From Rhodococcus sp. (in: high G+C Gram-positive bacteria) (lineage in GTDB: Bacteria; Actinomycetota; Actinomycetes; Mycobacteriales; Mycobacteriaceae): a DNA stretch of 9,201 bases. The position numbers were made by a program, and so were the translations under genes. The notes beneath the pieces are model-generated. The model saw only the letters and a program-made list of their open reading frames with translations, ran no database searches and had not been told where the DNA came from. This document shows positions 1-6,645 of the stretch, piece after piece. Where the stretch lies: the NCBI GenBank assembly GCA_012515885.1, contig JAAYXN010000391.1, positions 1 to 9,201 of the forward strand, given 5' to 3'. The first letter of the stretch is position 1, and each line of letters opens with the position of its first letter.

Positions 1-1324
1 CGTCGAAAAGGTCGCCGAAAACGAAGGTGGAGAACAACCAGCCGGGGACGCGATCAAGGCGCGGCGCCACAGTGTTTTCGTTGCAGAGAACCAGCGTCTG
101 CATCATCTGGAACTGAATGATCTCGTCCAGATCCTCGCCCTCTACGCCCAGCGCACCGTCAGGAAGTACGTCCACTCCGTGCCGGATCAGCTCGGCAGCA
201 ATAGGCCAGTTGTTGCGCTGGGGAAGCAGCTGACGGGTAGCGATGTAGGTTCCCGATGCGGTCTGGTGGTGGGTGGGGTCGGCCAGGCTACGCATAAATG
301 CTTCGAATCGAACCCGAGCCGGGCCGGTGAGGTCGACACCAAGACGGTAGGCGTCGGCGACAGCGAGGAGTCCAGGCGGGACGTCACCCACTTGCGCGGG
401 AGGCGGAGCCAGAGTGGGATTGCCGCCTGCTTCTTCGACGATGCGATCAGACCACCGCTGGTACACCTGGAGTGGGGTAGTGCCGAGTCCGTAGACGTCA
501 TTGTGGTCGGCGAGCCACTGCATCAGGTCGTAGAACCGACCCTTGTAGCCGTCGTTTTGTAGCCAGAGAAGTTCGCTCCACAGTGAATCTTGGTCGGCCG
601 CAGAATCGAGAATCATCCGCCCGGTGTGCTGCGGGAACAGGGTGGCGTAGGTGGAGCCAAGGATCGTTCCGTAGGACAGCCCGTAAATGTCGATCGACTC
701 TTCACCAAGGGCGAGCCGAACTTCGTTCCAATCTCGTGCCGTGTTCTCCGTCGTCAGGTGTGCGGTGCTGCCTGCGCTGGTGCAGGATTCACGGGCAGTG
801 GCGCCCACTCCAAGTCCCAGGCCGAGCTGCGCGAGAGCTTCGTCGCTGAGGCTGCATTCGACGGCGCCAGCGTGCGCCAGTCCGCGCGGTTGGACGCCGA
901 TAAGGTCCCACTCAGATGTCACAGCATCTGGCAGTACCGCAGCAAACATTGAATTTGAGCCGATGGCGTCGCCACCTGGACCGCCAGGGTTGGTGAAAAG
1001 CACCCCGCGTGATTCGCCCTGGTTGGTGGCGCGGTGGCGGGTGACGAGAATATCGATCGTGCCCGCGTCCGGATTTGAATAGTCGATGGGGACGGGAACA
1101 GAAGCGCACTGATTGGTGGACGCGTCGAGTTGGTATTCGCTGGGGCAGGCTGACCACGACAGCGCAGCCGGAGCCTCGGGAGCTGCGAATGCGGGTGTGG
1201 TTAGTCCACCGACGATGGCGAGAGTTGTTGCTGCCACCGCCCCGTATCGCCACACGCTTGGTCCGCGAAGTCGCGGCGTGTGTTTGTCCTGCGTAGAGGT
1301 GGAACGTGGCATCTTCTTCGGCAT
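1..1324 (-). CDS. Exported TAP-like alpha/beta-hydrolase (tripeptidyl-aminopeptidase type), C-terminus missing
   Basis: The reverse strand is open from the left edge to here and reads as a secreted serine hydrolase of the Streptomyces tripeptidyl-aminopeptidase (TAP/SlpD-like) group. Seen directly: a signal peptide (basic n-region with RLRG near residue 20, hydrophobic stretch about 27-41, likely cleavage after AFA at residue 47), an oxyanion-loop motif FTNPGGPGGD with GGPGG at 114-118, a DLIGVQPRG segment, and the nucleophile elbow GLSYGT with Ser at 217. The usual motif is GGPGGSG; here it is GGPGGDA. The catalytic Asp and His lie in the C-terminal part, outside the window, so activity is inferred. 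Expected role: cleavage of short peptides or esters outside the membrane. The start is uncertain: ATG at 1324 has AAGGTG upstream; ATG at 1372 and 1312 are alternatives in the same frame. It lies downstream of bioA in the same direction, but its link to biotin is doubtful. Confidence 0.85.
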   Translation of the reverse strand, partial: MPKKMPRSTSTQDKHTPRLRGPSVWRYGAVAATTLAIVGGLTTPAFAAPEAPAALSWSACPSEYQLDASTNQCASVPVPIDYSNPDAGTIDILVTRHRATNQGESRGVLFTNPGGPGGDAIGSNSMFAAVLPDAVTSEWDLIGVQPRGLAHAGAVECSLSDEALAQLGLGLGVGATARESCTSAGSTAHLTTENTARDWNEVRLALGEESIDIYGLSYGTILGSTYATLFPQHTGRMILDSAADQDSLWSELLWLQNDGYKGRFYDLMQWLADHNDVYGLGTTPLQVYQRWSDRIVEEAGGNPTLAPPPAQVGDVPPGLLAVADAYRLGVDLTGPARVRFEAFMRSLADPTHHQTASGTYIATRQLLPQRNNWPIAAELIRHGVDVLPDGALGVEGEDLDEIIQFQMMQTLVLCNENTVAPRLDRVPGWLFSTFVFGDLFD

Positions 1325-1423
1325 CGGTGCGTCTTCACCTTCGTTGGTCGAGTTGTCCGGTTCGGCGCCCATTGTGTCAGATGCCGCGGCGCGGTTGGGT
1401 GTCGAGTGTTCTGCCGCCGGTAG

Positions 1424-2722
1424 CTACTGAGAAGCTAAAACCATTGCGGTAGTAACCTTTTCAAGGTCTTTAGCACTGCTGATATACGGCGGCATGGTGT
1501 AAATGAGGTTGCGGAACGGGCGCAGCCACACACCGCTGTCGACGACGATGTCGGTGGCTCGCTGCATGTCCACCTGGTCGCGGAGTTCGATGACGCCGAT
1601 CGCGCCGAGAACGCGGACATCGGCAACACCGGGCAGTGCTTTGGCGGGTTCAAGCCCAGCGCGCAACGCCTCGTTGATCGCCGCGACCTCACCGCGCCAG
1701 TCCCGAGAAAGCAGCAACTCGGTAGACGCGAGGGCGATCGCGCAGGCAAGCGGGTTGCCCATAAACGTGGGGCCGTGCATCAGACCACCAGCCTCACCGC
1801 TACTAATCGCTTCCGCGACCTCACTGGTGCACAGGGTGGCCGCAAGCGTCAAATAGCCGCCGGTCAGTGCCTTACCCACACACATAATGTCCGGGCTCAC
1901 CCCCGCATGATCGGCGGCAAAAAGTTCTCCGGTGCGGCCGAAACCGGTGGCGATCTCGTCAAAGATCAGCAGCACGCCATGCTCGTCGCAGATGCCGCGC
2001 AGCGCCGTGAGATAGCGCGGATCATGAAAACGCATTCCGCCCGCACCCTGAACGATCGGCTCGACGATGACCGCGGCCAGTTCATCGGTATGCGTGGCGA
2101 CGAGATCGGCAAAAACCTGTACGTAATTCTTGTCGTACTCGGCGGGAGGAATCGGCGCGAACACCTGCTTCGCGAGGACGTCCGTCCACAGTGCGTGCAT
2201 GCCACCCGCGGGATCGCACACGCTCATCGGCGCGAAGGTATCGCCGTGATAGCCTCCGCGCCACGTCAATAGTCGTGTCCGGTTCGGGCGGCCGACGCTG
2301 CGCTGATACTGCAGGCTCATCTTCACTGCGACTTCCACCGATACTGAACCCGAATCGGCGAGGAAGACCTTGTCCAAGCCCTGCGGAGTGATATCGACGA
2401 GTAGCTGCGCGAGCCGGGCAGCGGGCTCATGGGTGAGTCCGCCGAACATGACGTGGCTCATTTTGGCCAGTTGATCAGTGGCTGCGGTGTCAAGAGCAGG
2501 GTGCCGGTAGCCGTGAATCGCTGCCCACCACGAACTCATCCCGTCGATGAGTTCGCGCCCGTCCGCGAGGGTGAGTCGGGTACCAGATGCGCTCTCGACA
2601 ACGAGGGGGCGCGTGCTTGCGGGAAACGCGCCGTAGGGATGCCACACATGCTGGGCGTCGACGGCTTCGCAATCAAACTGCGCACCATCATCTGCCGCTG
2701 CGGGGATGGTTCCAGTAAGCAC
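1424..2722 (-). CDS. bioA: BioA, adenosylmethionine-8-amino-7-oxononanoate aminotransferase
   Basis: PLP-dependent class III aminotransferase that turns KAPA into 7,8-diaminopelargonate, normally with S-adenosylmethionine as amino donor; cytosolic, third-last step of biotin synthesis. The 432-residue length fits the family. Visible landmarks: WHPYG (Tyr30) and GMSSWW (Trp65-Trp66) of the substrate pocket, GGYHGDT (Tyr158) stacking on PLP, DEIATGFGRTG with Asp255 for the pyridine nitrogen, the Schiff-base lysine in VGKALTGG (Lys284), HGPTF (Thr318), and RPFRNLIYTMPPY (Arg401) near the C-terminus. The start is GTG at 2722; the in-frame sequence upstream offers nothing better, and a TAGGGT element ends 6 nt before it, suggesting a leaderless mRNA. 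It diverges from bioF across a 90-bp control region with two BioQ-type palindromes. All key residues are present, so it should be active. Confidence 0.97.
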   Translation of the reverse strand: MLTGTIPAAADDGAQFDCEAVDAQHVWHPYGAFPASTRPLVVESASGTRLTLADGRELIDGMSSWWAAIHGYRHPALDTAATDQLAKMSHVMFGGLTHEPAARLAQLLVDITPQGLDKVFLADSGSVSVEVAVKMSLQYQRSVGRPNRTRLLTWRGGYHGDTFAPMSVCDPAGGMHALWTDVLAKQVFAPIPPAEYDKNYVQVFADLVATHTDELAAVIVEPIVQGAGGMRFHDPRYLTALRGICDEHGVLLIFDEIATGFGRTGELFAADHAGVSPDIMCVGKALTGGYLTLAATLCTSEVAEAISSGEAGGLMHGPTFMGNPLACAIALASTELLLSRDWRGEVAAINEALRAGLEPAKALPGVADVRVLGAIGVIELRDQVDMQRATDIVVDSGVWLRPFRNLIYTMPPYISSAKDLEKVTTAMVLASQ

Positions 2723-2728
2723 GCCCTG

Positions 2729-2758
2729 ACCCTAGCCATCAGGTTGAACACTGTTCAA
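2729..2758 (-). promoter_or_regulatory. Probable bioA promoter, leaderless
   Basis: On the minus strand TTGAAC (2758-2753) and TAGGGT (2734-2729) are 18 nt apart. Only six bases separate the TAGGGT from the GTG start at 2722, so transcription should begin at or next to the start codon. O1 covers the -35, so repressor binding would block the polymerase. The AGGG runs could instead act as a ribosome site on a longer mRNA. Confidence 0.55.
2744..2758. promoter_or_regulatory. BioQ-type operator O1 (bioA side)
   Basis: Perfect 7+1+7 palindrome TTGAACACTGTTCAA between bioA and bioF. It has the TGAAC-N3-GTTCA core expected of actinobacterial BioQ boxes. Read on the minus strand, its TTGAAC is also the likely -35 of bioA. 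Its centre at 2751 is 30 bp from that of O2. That BioQ binds is inferred from the shared motif at both bio promoter regions. Confidence 0.85.
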
Positions 2759-2771
2759 GTCTGGCTCATGC

Positions 2772-2790
2772 GCTTGAACGGCGTTCAAGC
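2772..2790. promoter_or_regulatory. BioQ-type operator O2 (bioF side)
   Basis: Perfect 9+1+9 palindrome GCTTGAACGGCGTTCAAGC. Same core as O1 with G-C inner pairs. TTGAAC at 2774-2779 is the likely -35 of bioF. It is the longest and most symmetrical of the four bio palindromes, so may be the strongest site. Confidence 0.85.
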
Positions 2791-2804
2791 TTGCGGAGTA
2801 ATCT
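2774..2804 (+). promoter_or_regulatory. Probable bioFD promoter, leaderless or near so
   Basis: TTGAAC at 2774-2779 and TAATCT at 2799-2804, with a 19-nt spacer, slightly long. The start of transcription should fall around 2811-2813, at the bioF ATG. The only ribosome-site-like sequence, GGAG at 2795-2798, overlaps the start of the -10 and would not be in such a transcript. O2 covers the -35. Confidence 0.5.
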
Positions 2805-2812
2805 CGACGCCT

Positions 2813-3970
2813 ATGACCACCACGCAGCTAGCCTCGCTGGCCTGGTTAGCCACCGTCGAAAACGCGCGGCGACAGGCAGGGTTGCGGCGCGAACTCCGTC
2901 CCCGCGAAGCAGACAGTGCACTGATCGACCTCGCGTCCAACGACTATCTGGGGCTCGTGCGCCACCCCGACGTGATCGCTGGCGCGCAGCGAGCATTGGA
3001 GCGGTGGGGGGCGGGTGCGACCGGATCACGCCTGGTGACAGGCACGACGACCGAACACGAACTGCTGGAAGACGAACTCGCAGAGTTCGTCGGAGCGCAG
3101 TCAGGACTCGTGTTCTCTTCCGGCTACACCGCCAACCTCGGCGCCATCACGGCCCTGAGCGGGCCGGGAACGCTCATCGTGTCCGACGCCGGATCGCACG
3201 CCTCGATTGTCGACGCGTGCCGACTCTCCCGCGCGCGAGTCGTCGTCGCACCCCATGCCGACGTCACAGCAGTAGACGAAGCGCTCGCTACCCGCACTGA
3301 AGAGCGCGCGTTGGTGGTAACCGATTCGGTGTTCAGCGCCGACGGCGATCTCGCGCCACTACATGACCTTCACCGAGTGTGCCGCGACCGAGGTGCCCTG
3401 CTCCTCGTTGATGAGGCACACGGGATTGGTGTGCGCGGCGAGGGCGGACGCGGTCTGGTCCACGAATACGGCCTCGCAGGCGAACCTGATCTGATTGTCA
3501 CCGCAACGCTGTCGAAATCACTAGCCAGTCAGGGCGGCGCCGTCCTGGCCGCCGAAGAAGTGCGGGCACACCTCATCGATGCCGCACGCACCTTCATCTT
3601 CGATACCGGGTTGGCGCCCGCCGCAGTTGGTGCGGCTCGCGCTGCTCTCGCTGTTCTGCGCCGCGAGCCCCAGCGCGCCGGGGACGTTCTAGACCGCGCC
3701 CGCGAACTCGCTCGCTACGGCGGTGCATCTGTTCCCGAATCCGCGGTCGTCTCGATCATCCTCGGCGACCCGCAGCGCGCTTACGACGCCTCGGTTCGGT
3801 GCCGCGAACTGGGTGTTCACGTCGGATGCTTCCGTCCACCGTCAGTACCGGAAGGCACTTCCCGGCTCCGGCTGACGGCACGCGCATCTCTTACTGACAG
3901 CGAACTCGTCCGGATTGCCGCCGTGTTGGCAGAGGTACTGACTGATGCCCGCGACGAGGCTGGGCGGTGA
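2813..3970 (+). CDS. bioF: BioF, 8-amino-7-oxononanoate synthase
   Basis: PLP-dependent alpha-oxoamine synthase that condenses a pimeloyl thioester with L-alanine to give KAPA, the first committed step of ring formation in biotin. The 385 residues match the family (about 385). Seen: LASNDYLGL at 40-48, GSRLVTGTTTEHELLE at 71-86, GSHAS with His129 stacking on PLP, LLVDEAHGIGVRG with Asp200 and His203, TLSKSLASQGG with the PLP lysine at 235, and RLRLTARAS near 351-359. The reading frame stays open 384 nt further upstream, across bioA, but ATG at 2813 is where family similarity begins and lies after the operators. A TAATCT box 8 nt before the ATG suggests a short or absent leader. The stop overlaps the bioD start as GTGA. 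Paralogous enzymes (2-amino-3-ketobutyrate CoA ligase, ALA synthase) are excluded mainly by context. Confidence 0.96.
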   Translation: MTTTQLASLAWLATVENARRQAGLRRELRPREADSALIDLASNDYLGLVRHPDVIAGAQRALERWGAGATGSRLVTGTTTEHELLEDELAEFVGAQSGLVFSSGYTANLGAITALSGPGTLIVSDAGSHASIVDACRLSRARVVVAPHADVTAVDEALATRTEERALVVTDSVFSADGDLAPLHDLHRVCRDRGALLLVDEAHGIGVRGEGGRGLVHEYGLAGEPDLIVTATLSKSLASQGGAVLAAEEVRAHLIDAARTFIFDTGLAPAAVGAARAALAVLRREPQRAGDVLDRARELARYGGASVPESAVVSIILGDPQRAYDASVRCRELGVHVGCFRPPSVPEGTSRLRLTARASLTDSELVRIAAVLAEVLTDARDEAGR

Positions 3971-4635
3971 CTGTCCTCGTCGTCACCGGCACCTCGACCG
4001 ATGTCGGTAAGACGGTTGTCACTGCGGCACTAGCGGCAGTCGCGGAGCACGCTGGCTACACCGTGGCCGTGTGCAAGCCAGCGCAGACAGGTATTGCACC
4101 GGGCGAGCCCGGTGACCTTGCGGATGTCACCCGGCTCAGTGGAGTGAGCGAGGTCGTCGAGCTTGCGCGCTACCCAGAGCCGCTCGGCCCAGTCACCGCG
4201 GCGCGGCGCGCCAACATGGCTTTGCTGACGCTCGCTGAAGTCGTGGCCGCGATCGAAGATTTAGATAGCCGCCACGATGTCGTTATGGTGGAAGGTGCTG
4301 GCGGCGTACTGGTGCGGTTGGGTGCCGACTTCACGGTGATCGACGTGGCCCGCAGCGTGGGCGCGGCGGTGGTCGTAGTGACCGCGGCAGGACTGGGGAC
4401 GCTCAACCATTCCGAACTCACCGTCCGCGCAATCGAAGATGCCGCGGTGACCTGCGCAGGATTGATTATTGGCTCGTGGCCGCACCAGCCGGGATTGGCT
4501 GAGCGCTGTAATCGTGACGATCTTGGTGAGGTGACGGGCGCAGCGCTGCTGGGCGCTATCCCGGAAGGGGTGGGCTCTCTGGAGCGCGGCGCGTTTATCG
4601 CAGCGGCGCCAGACTGGGTGCAGCTACCGGTGTGA
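3967..4635 (+). CDS. bioD: BioD, ATP-dependent dethiobiotin synthetase
   Basis: Catalyses ATP- and CO2-dependent closure of the ureido ring of DAPA to dethiobiotin; cytosolic, normally a homodimer. The 222 residues are typical. Seen: an N-terminal P-loop GTSTDVGKT (8-16, Lys15), the DAPA-carbamate and phosphate lysine in CKPAQTG (Lys37), an Asp-rich GDLADV loop (Asp50) for Mg2+, and VEGAGGVLV with Glu109, plus the NHSELT stretch after the central strand. The GTG start overlaps the bioF stop by 4 nt, so the two are translationally coupled in one operon. At the 3' end it overlaps the convergent bioQ gene by 12 nt, and its stop codon lies in the first unit of a 15-bp repeat. There is no room for a separate terminator between bioD and bioQ. 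Confidence 0.96.
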   Translation: MTVLVVTGTSTDVGKTVVTAALAAVAEHAGYTVAVCKPAQTGIAPGEPGDLADVTRLSGVSEVVELARYPEPLGPVTAARRANMALLTLAEVVAAIEDLDSRHDVVMVEGAGGVLVRLGADFTVIDVARSVGAAVVVVTAAGLGTLNHSELTVRAIEDAAVTCAGLIIGSWPHQPGLAERCNRDDLGEVTGAALLGAIPEGVGSLERGAFIAAAPDWVQLPV

Positions 4636-5373
4636 GGTCTGGCCGTGTGAATGTTGCCCCTGTGAATCTTGCCCGTGCGAACGCTGTCGGGCTAACTCAT
4701 CGACAGGGTCCACGCGAGCCCGGATTCCGTCGACAAACAGCGACAGACCGAAATCGAAACGCACCGCAGGATCACCATCGAGGAGATCCTCGTCGATGAC
4801 CTGGTCGGTGGCCCCAGCCACCGGCCCGCGAGTGAGGGCACCAATCGATTCCATCTGTGCCCGTGACTGCTCATCAACGGTGTGCCCGAGCACGTAGTAG
4901 AGCAGCGTGTAGGAGGCAAGCTCGGCGTGCTCCGTCGACAAACCTGCAGCGCGCGCGATATCCGCGAAGGCGTCGCGGGGACCAGAATCTGCCAGCCGAG
5001 ACGCGTAGGTAGCGGAGACAAGTTCGGCGCCGTCTCGGTGCGCGAGGAGCGCCGACCGCATCCGGTGGGCAAGGCCGAAGAAGTCCTGCGACCAGTCGCC
5101 GCACCCTGAGCCGCGGGCCCCGGGGTCGTCGGCCGCAGCGTCACCGACCACAGAATCACCATGCGCAGCGTCCGGTGTCTGCGCCGCAACGTTCGCCAAG
5201 ATGGTGTCGGCCATCGCGGCGAGTAGCGTCTGCTTGTTGGGGAAATGCCAGTACAGGGCGCCTGGCTGGACGCCGAGGGACGTCGCGAGGCGGCGCATCG
5301 TCAGGTCCGCGAGACCGTACTCATTGAGGATGGACATGGCGCCGTCCAAGACATCAGCACGTCGCAACTGCAT
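4624..5373 (-). CDS. bioQ: TetR-family regulator, probable biotin repressor BioQ
   Basis: N-terminal TetR helix-turn-helix (roughly residues 5-50; LTMRRLATSLGVQPGALYWH at 24-43) followed by an all-helical domain of the TetR_C_1 type (FGLSLFVDGIRARV near the end). Placed between bioFD and bioB, and with four matching palindromes at both bio promoter regions, it is best read as BioQ, the actinobacterial repressor of biotin genes. How it senses biotin status is not visible. It is long: BioQ proteins I know of are about 190 residues. The extra length is an Asp/Gly/Ala-rich insert about 66-96 after the first domain and a C-terminal tail of four pentapeptides (QRSHG, QDSQG, QHSHG, QTSHR). The ATG has AAGGAG 6 nt upstream. 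It diverges from bioB across 231 bp. The identification rests on context; a different TetR regulator remains possible. Confidence 0.85.
   Translation of the reverse strand: MQLRRADVLDGAMSILNEYGLADLTMRRLATSLGVQPGALYWHFPNKQTLLAAMADTILANVAAQTPDAAHGDSVVGDAAADDPGARGSGCGDWSQDFFGLAHRMRSALLAHRDGAELVSATYASRLADSGPRDAFADIARAAGLSTEHAELASYTLLYYVLGHTVDEQSRAQMESIGALTRGPVAGATDQVIDEDLLDGDPAVRFDFGLSLFVDGIRARVDPVDELARQRSHGQDSQGQHSHGQTSHR
4628..4687. repeat. Four imperfect 15-bp tandem repeats at the bioD/bioQ junction
   Basis: Units at 4628-4642, 4643-4657, 4658-4672 and 4673-4687 share a C-C/G-N-TGTGAA-N-N-TTGC pattern; the two middle units are the closest. They encode the pentapeptide repeats at the BioQ C-terminus, and the first unit contains the bioD stop codon. 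The unit length keeps the bioQ frame, so copy number could vary without breaking either gene. Confidence 0.75.
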
Positions 5374-5379
5374 GTCGGG

Positions 5380-5385
5380 CTCCTT
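5380..5385 (-). promoter_or_regulatory. Ribosome binding site of bioQ
   Basis: AAGGAG on the minus strand, six bases before the ATG at 5373. It fixes the bioQ start. Confidence 0.85.
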
Positions 5386-5511
5386 ACCGCTTTTGGTCGA
5401 GAGCGCTCACAGCCGAAATCGCTCATGGTCGAACTCACGTAGCGGGGTTGTGGGAACTACCCGGCTTCGCTTCGCTGTTTTTCGCGTTGACCTTGTTTTT
5501 TGTAACTGGCG

Positions 5512-5541
5512 TTGACACTATCGCACCCACGACTCTAACGT
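5512..5541 (+). promoter_or_regulatory. bioB-bsaP operon promoter
   Basis: Consensus -35 TTGACA at 5512-5517, 18-nt spacer, -10 TAACGT at 5536-5541. Transcription should start near 5548, in the middle of operator O3, giving a leader of about 57 nt with a good ribosome site. Unlike the bioA and bioF promoters, here the operators lie at and downstream of the start point. Confidence 0.65.
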
Positions 5542-5544
5542 GAA
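5515..5544 (-). promoter_or_regulatory. Tentative bioQ promoter
   Basis: On the minus strand TTCACG (5544-5539) and TAGTGT (5520-5515) are 18 nt apart. The -35 is poor. If real, bioQ has a leader of about 135 nt, its -35 overlaps O3, and BioQ would control itself. No better pair was seen in 5374-5514. Confidence 0.28.
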
Positions 5545-5553
5545 CGCCGTTCA
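5541..5553. promoter_or_regulatory. BioQ-type operator O3 (bioB)
   Basis: Perfect 6+1+6 palindrome TGAACGCCGTTCA. The core matches O2 on the complementary strand; the flanking T on the left is replaced by G. It begins at the last base of the bioB -10 and covers the expected start point. Confidence 0.82.
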
Positions 5554-5555
5554 AC

Positions 5556-5570
5556 TTGTACGGTGTTCAA
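5556..5570. promoter_or_regulatory. Imperfect BioQ-type operator O4 (bioB)
   Basis: TTGTACGGTGTTCAA, the same 15-bp frame as O1 and O2 but with two mismatched arm pairs. Its centre (5563) is 16 bp from that of O3. It lies in the expected bioB leader and contains a GTG that should not be taken as the bioB start. Probably a weaker second site. Confidence 0.6.
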
Positions 5571-5593
5571 TTCTTCGGATGCCGGTGATCCTC

Positions 5594-5598
5594 AGGAG
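5594..5598 (+). promoter_or_regulatory. Ribosome binding site of bioB
   Basis: AGGAG with a six-base spacer to GTG 5605. It decides in favour of the shorter bioB over the in-frame GTG at 5563. Confidence 0.85.
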
Positions 5599-5604
5599 CT
5601 TTCT

Positions 5605-6645
5605 GTGACCTCCGCGTCTGTGCAGCACTCGCAACCACAAGATTCTGAGCACGTCGATATTTTGGAGCGCGCACGCATCCAGGTGCTTGATGGCGGACAG
5701 GGCCTCGGACGAGACGACGTTCTCGAAGTGCTGCGGCTTCCGGACGATCGTCTCGAAGAGCTACTCGGCCTCGCCCACGATGTGCGCATGAAGTGGTGCG
5801 GCCCGGAGATCGAGGTCGAAGGCATCATCAGCCTGAAGACGGGCGGCTGCCCCGAAGATTGCCATTTCTGCTCGCAGTCCGGTCTTTTCGCCTCCCCGGT
5901 TCGTGCCGCTTGGCTGGACATCCCCAGCCTCGTTGAAGCCGCGAAGCAGACGGCGAAATCAGGCGCCACCGAATTCTGCATCGTCGCCGCCGTCCGCGGA
6001 CCCGACGCGCGCCTGCTCGCTCAGGTAGCCGCTGGAATTGAGGCCATCCGCAACGAGGTCGACATTCAGATCGCGTGCTCGCTGGGGATGCTGAACCAGG
6101 AGCAGGTCGATCAGCTCGCAGCTATGGGCGTGCACCGCTACAACCACAACCTGGAGACTGCGCGTTCGCACTTCCCGAAGGTCGTCACCACCCACACGTG
6201 GGAAGAACGCTGGGACACTCTCAAGATGGTGCGCGCGGCAGGCATGGAAGTGTGCTGTGGTGGCATCCTCGGCATGGGGGAGACCCTCGAACAGCGTGCG
6301 GAGTTCGCGGCCGATCTCGCCGAGCTTGAGCCCGACGAGGTGCCACTAAACTTCCTCAACCCGCGCCCAGGAACCCCCTTCGGCGATCTCGACGTCCTCC
6401 CTGCGAGCGAGGCACTCAAGGCTGTTGCGGCGTTCCGTCTCGCACTGCCACGCACCATCCTGCGCTTCGCCGGCGGACGTGAAATCACCCTCGGTGACTT
6501 GGGTGCGGAACAGGGCATCCTCGGTGGAATCAACGCGGTCATCGTCGGCAACTACCTGACCACTCTCGGGCGTCCCGCCGAAAAGGACCTCGATCTTCTC
6601 GTCGATCTCCAAATGCCGATCAAGGCACTTAATGACACGCTCTGA
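5605..6645 (+). CDS. bioB: BioB, biotin synthase (radical SAM)
   Basis: Radical-SAM enzyme that inserts sulfur into dethiobiotin to give biotin, the last step. The 346 residues match the family. Seen: the 4Fe-4S motif CPEDCHFC (Cys82, Cys86, Cys89), the candidate 2Fe-2S ligands Cys125 (EFCIVAA), Cys158 (ACSLGML), Cys217 (VCCGGILGMGE) and Arg287 (RFAGGRE), YNHNLET at 179-185, and NFLNPRPGTP at 249-258. The start is GTG at 5605 because AGGAG lies 6 nt upstream; an earlier in-frame GTG at 5563 lies inside an operator and has no ribosome site. The N-terminal 20 residues are low-complexity. The gene end overlaps bsaP by 14 nt, in line with the reported need of mycobacterial-type BioB for that partner. 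No key residue is missing. Confidence 0.97.
   Translation: MTSASVQHSQPQDSEHVDILERARIQVLDGGQGLGRDDVLEVLRLPDDRLEELLGLAHDVRMKWCGPEIEVEGIISLKTGGCPEDCHFCSQSGLFASPVRAAWLDIPSLVEAAKQTAKSGATEFCIVAAVRGPDARLLAQVAAGIEAIRNEVDIQIACSLGMLNQEQVDQLAAMGVHRYNHNLETARSHFPKVVTTHTWEERWDTLKMVRAAGMEVCCGGILGMGETLEQRAEFAADLAELEPDEVPLNFLNPRPGTPFGDLDVLPASEALKAVAAFRLALPRTILRFAGGREITLGDLGAEQGILGGINAVIVGNYLTTLGRPAEKDLDLLVDLQMPIKALNDTL

Noticed and set aside
179..1296. Several plus-strand open frames of 73-131 codons
   Set aside because: They lie opposite the hydrolase gene, whose reverse-strand frame carries clear motifs (GGPGG, GLSYGT). They are high-GC shadows.
1503..2391. Plus-strand frames of up to 165 codons across bioA
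   Set aside because: Antisense to bioA, low-quality Arg/Ser-rich translations without recognisable domains.
2429..2812. A 128-codon N-terminal extension of bioF in frame
   Set aside because: It runs antisense through bioA and across both operators, and does not resemble BioF. The family similarity begins at ATG 2813.
4621..4700. Possible shared terminator between bioD and bioQ
   Set aside because: The repeats are direct, not inverted, and no stem followed by a T run is seen. The genes overlap.
5484..5516. Direct repeat GCGTTGAC (5484-5491 and 5509-5516)
   Set aside because: The second copy is simply part of the bioB -35; the first has no fitting -10. Probably chance or a decayed duplicate, so not listed.
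5563..5604. Longer bioB from GTG 5563
   Set aside because: The GTG lies in operator O4 without a ribosome site, while GTG 5605 has AGGAG at ideal spacing.
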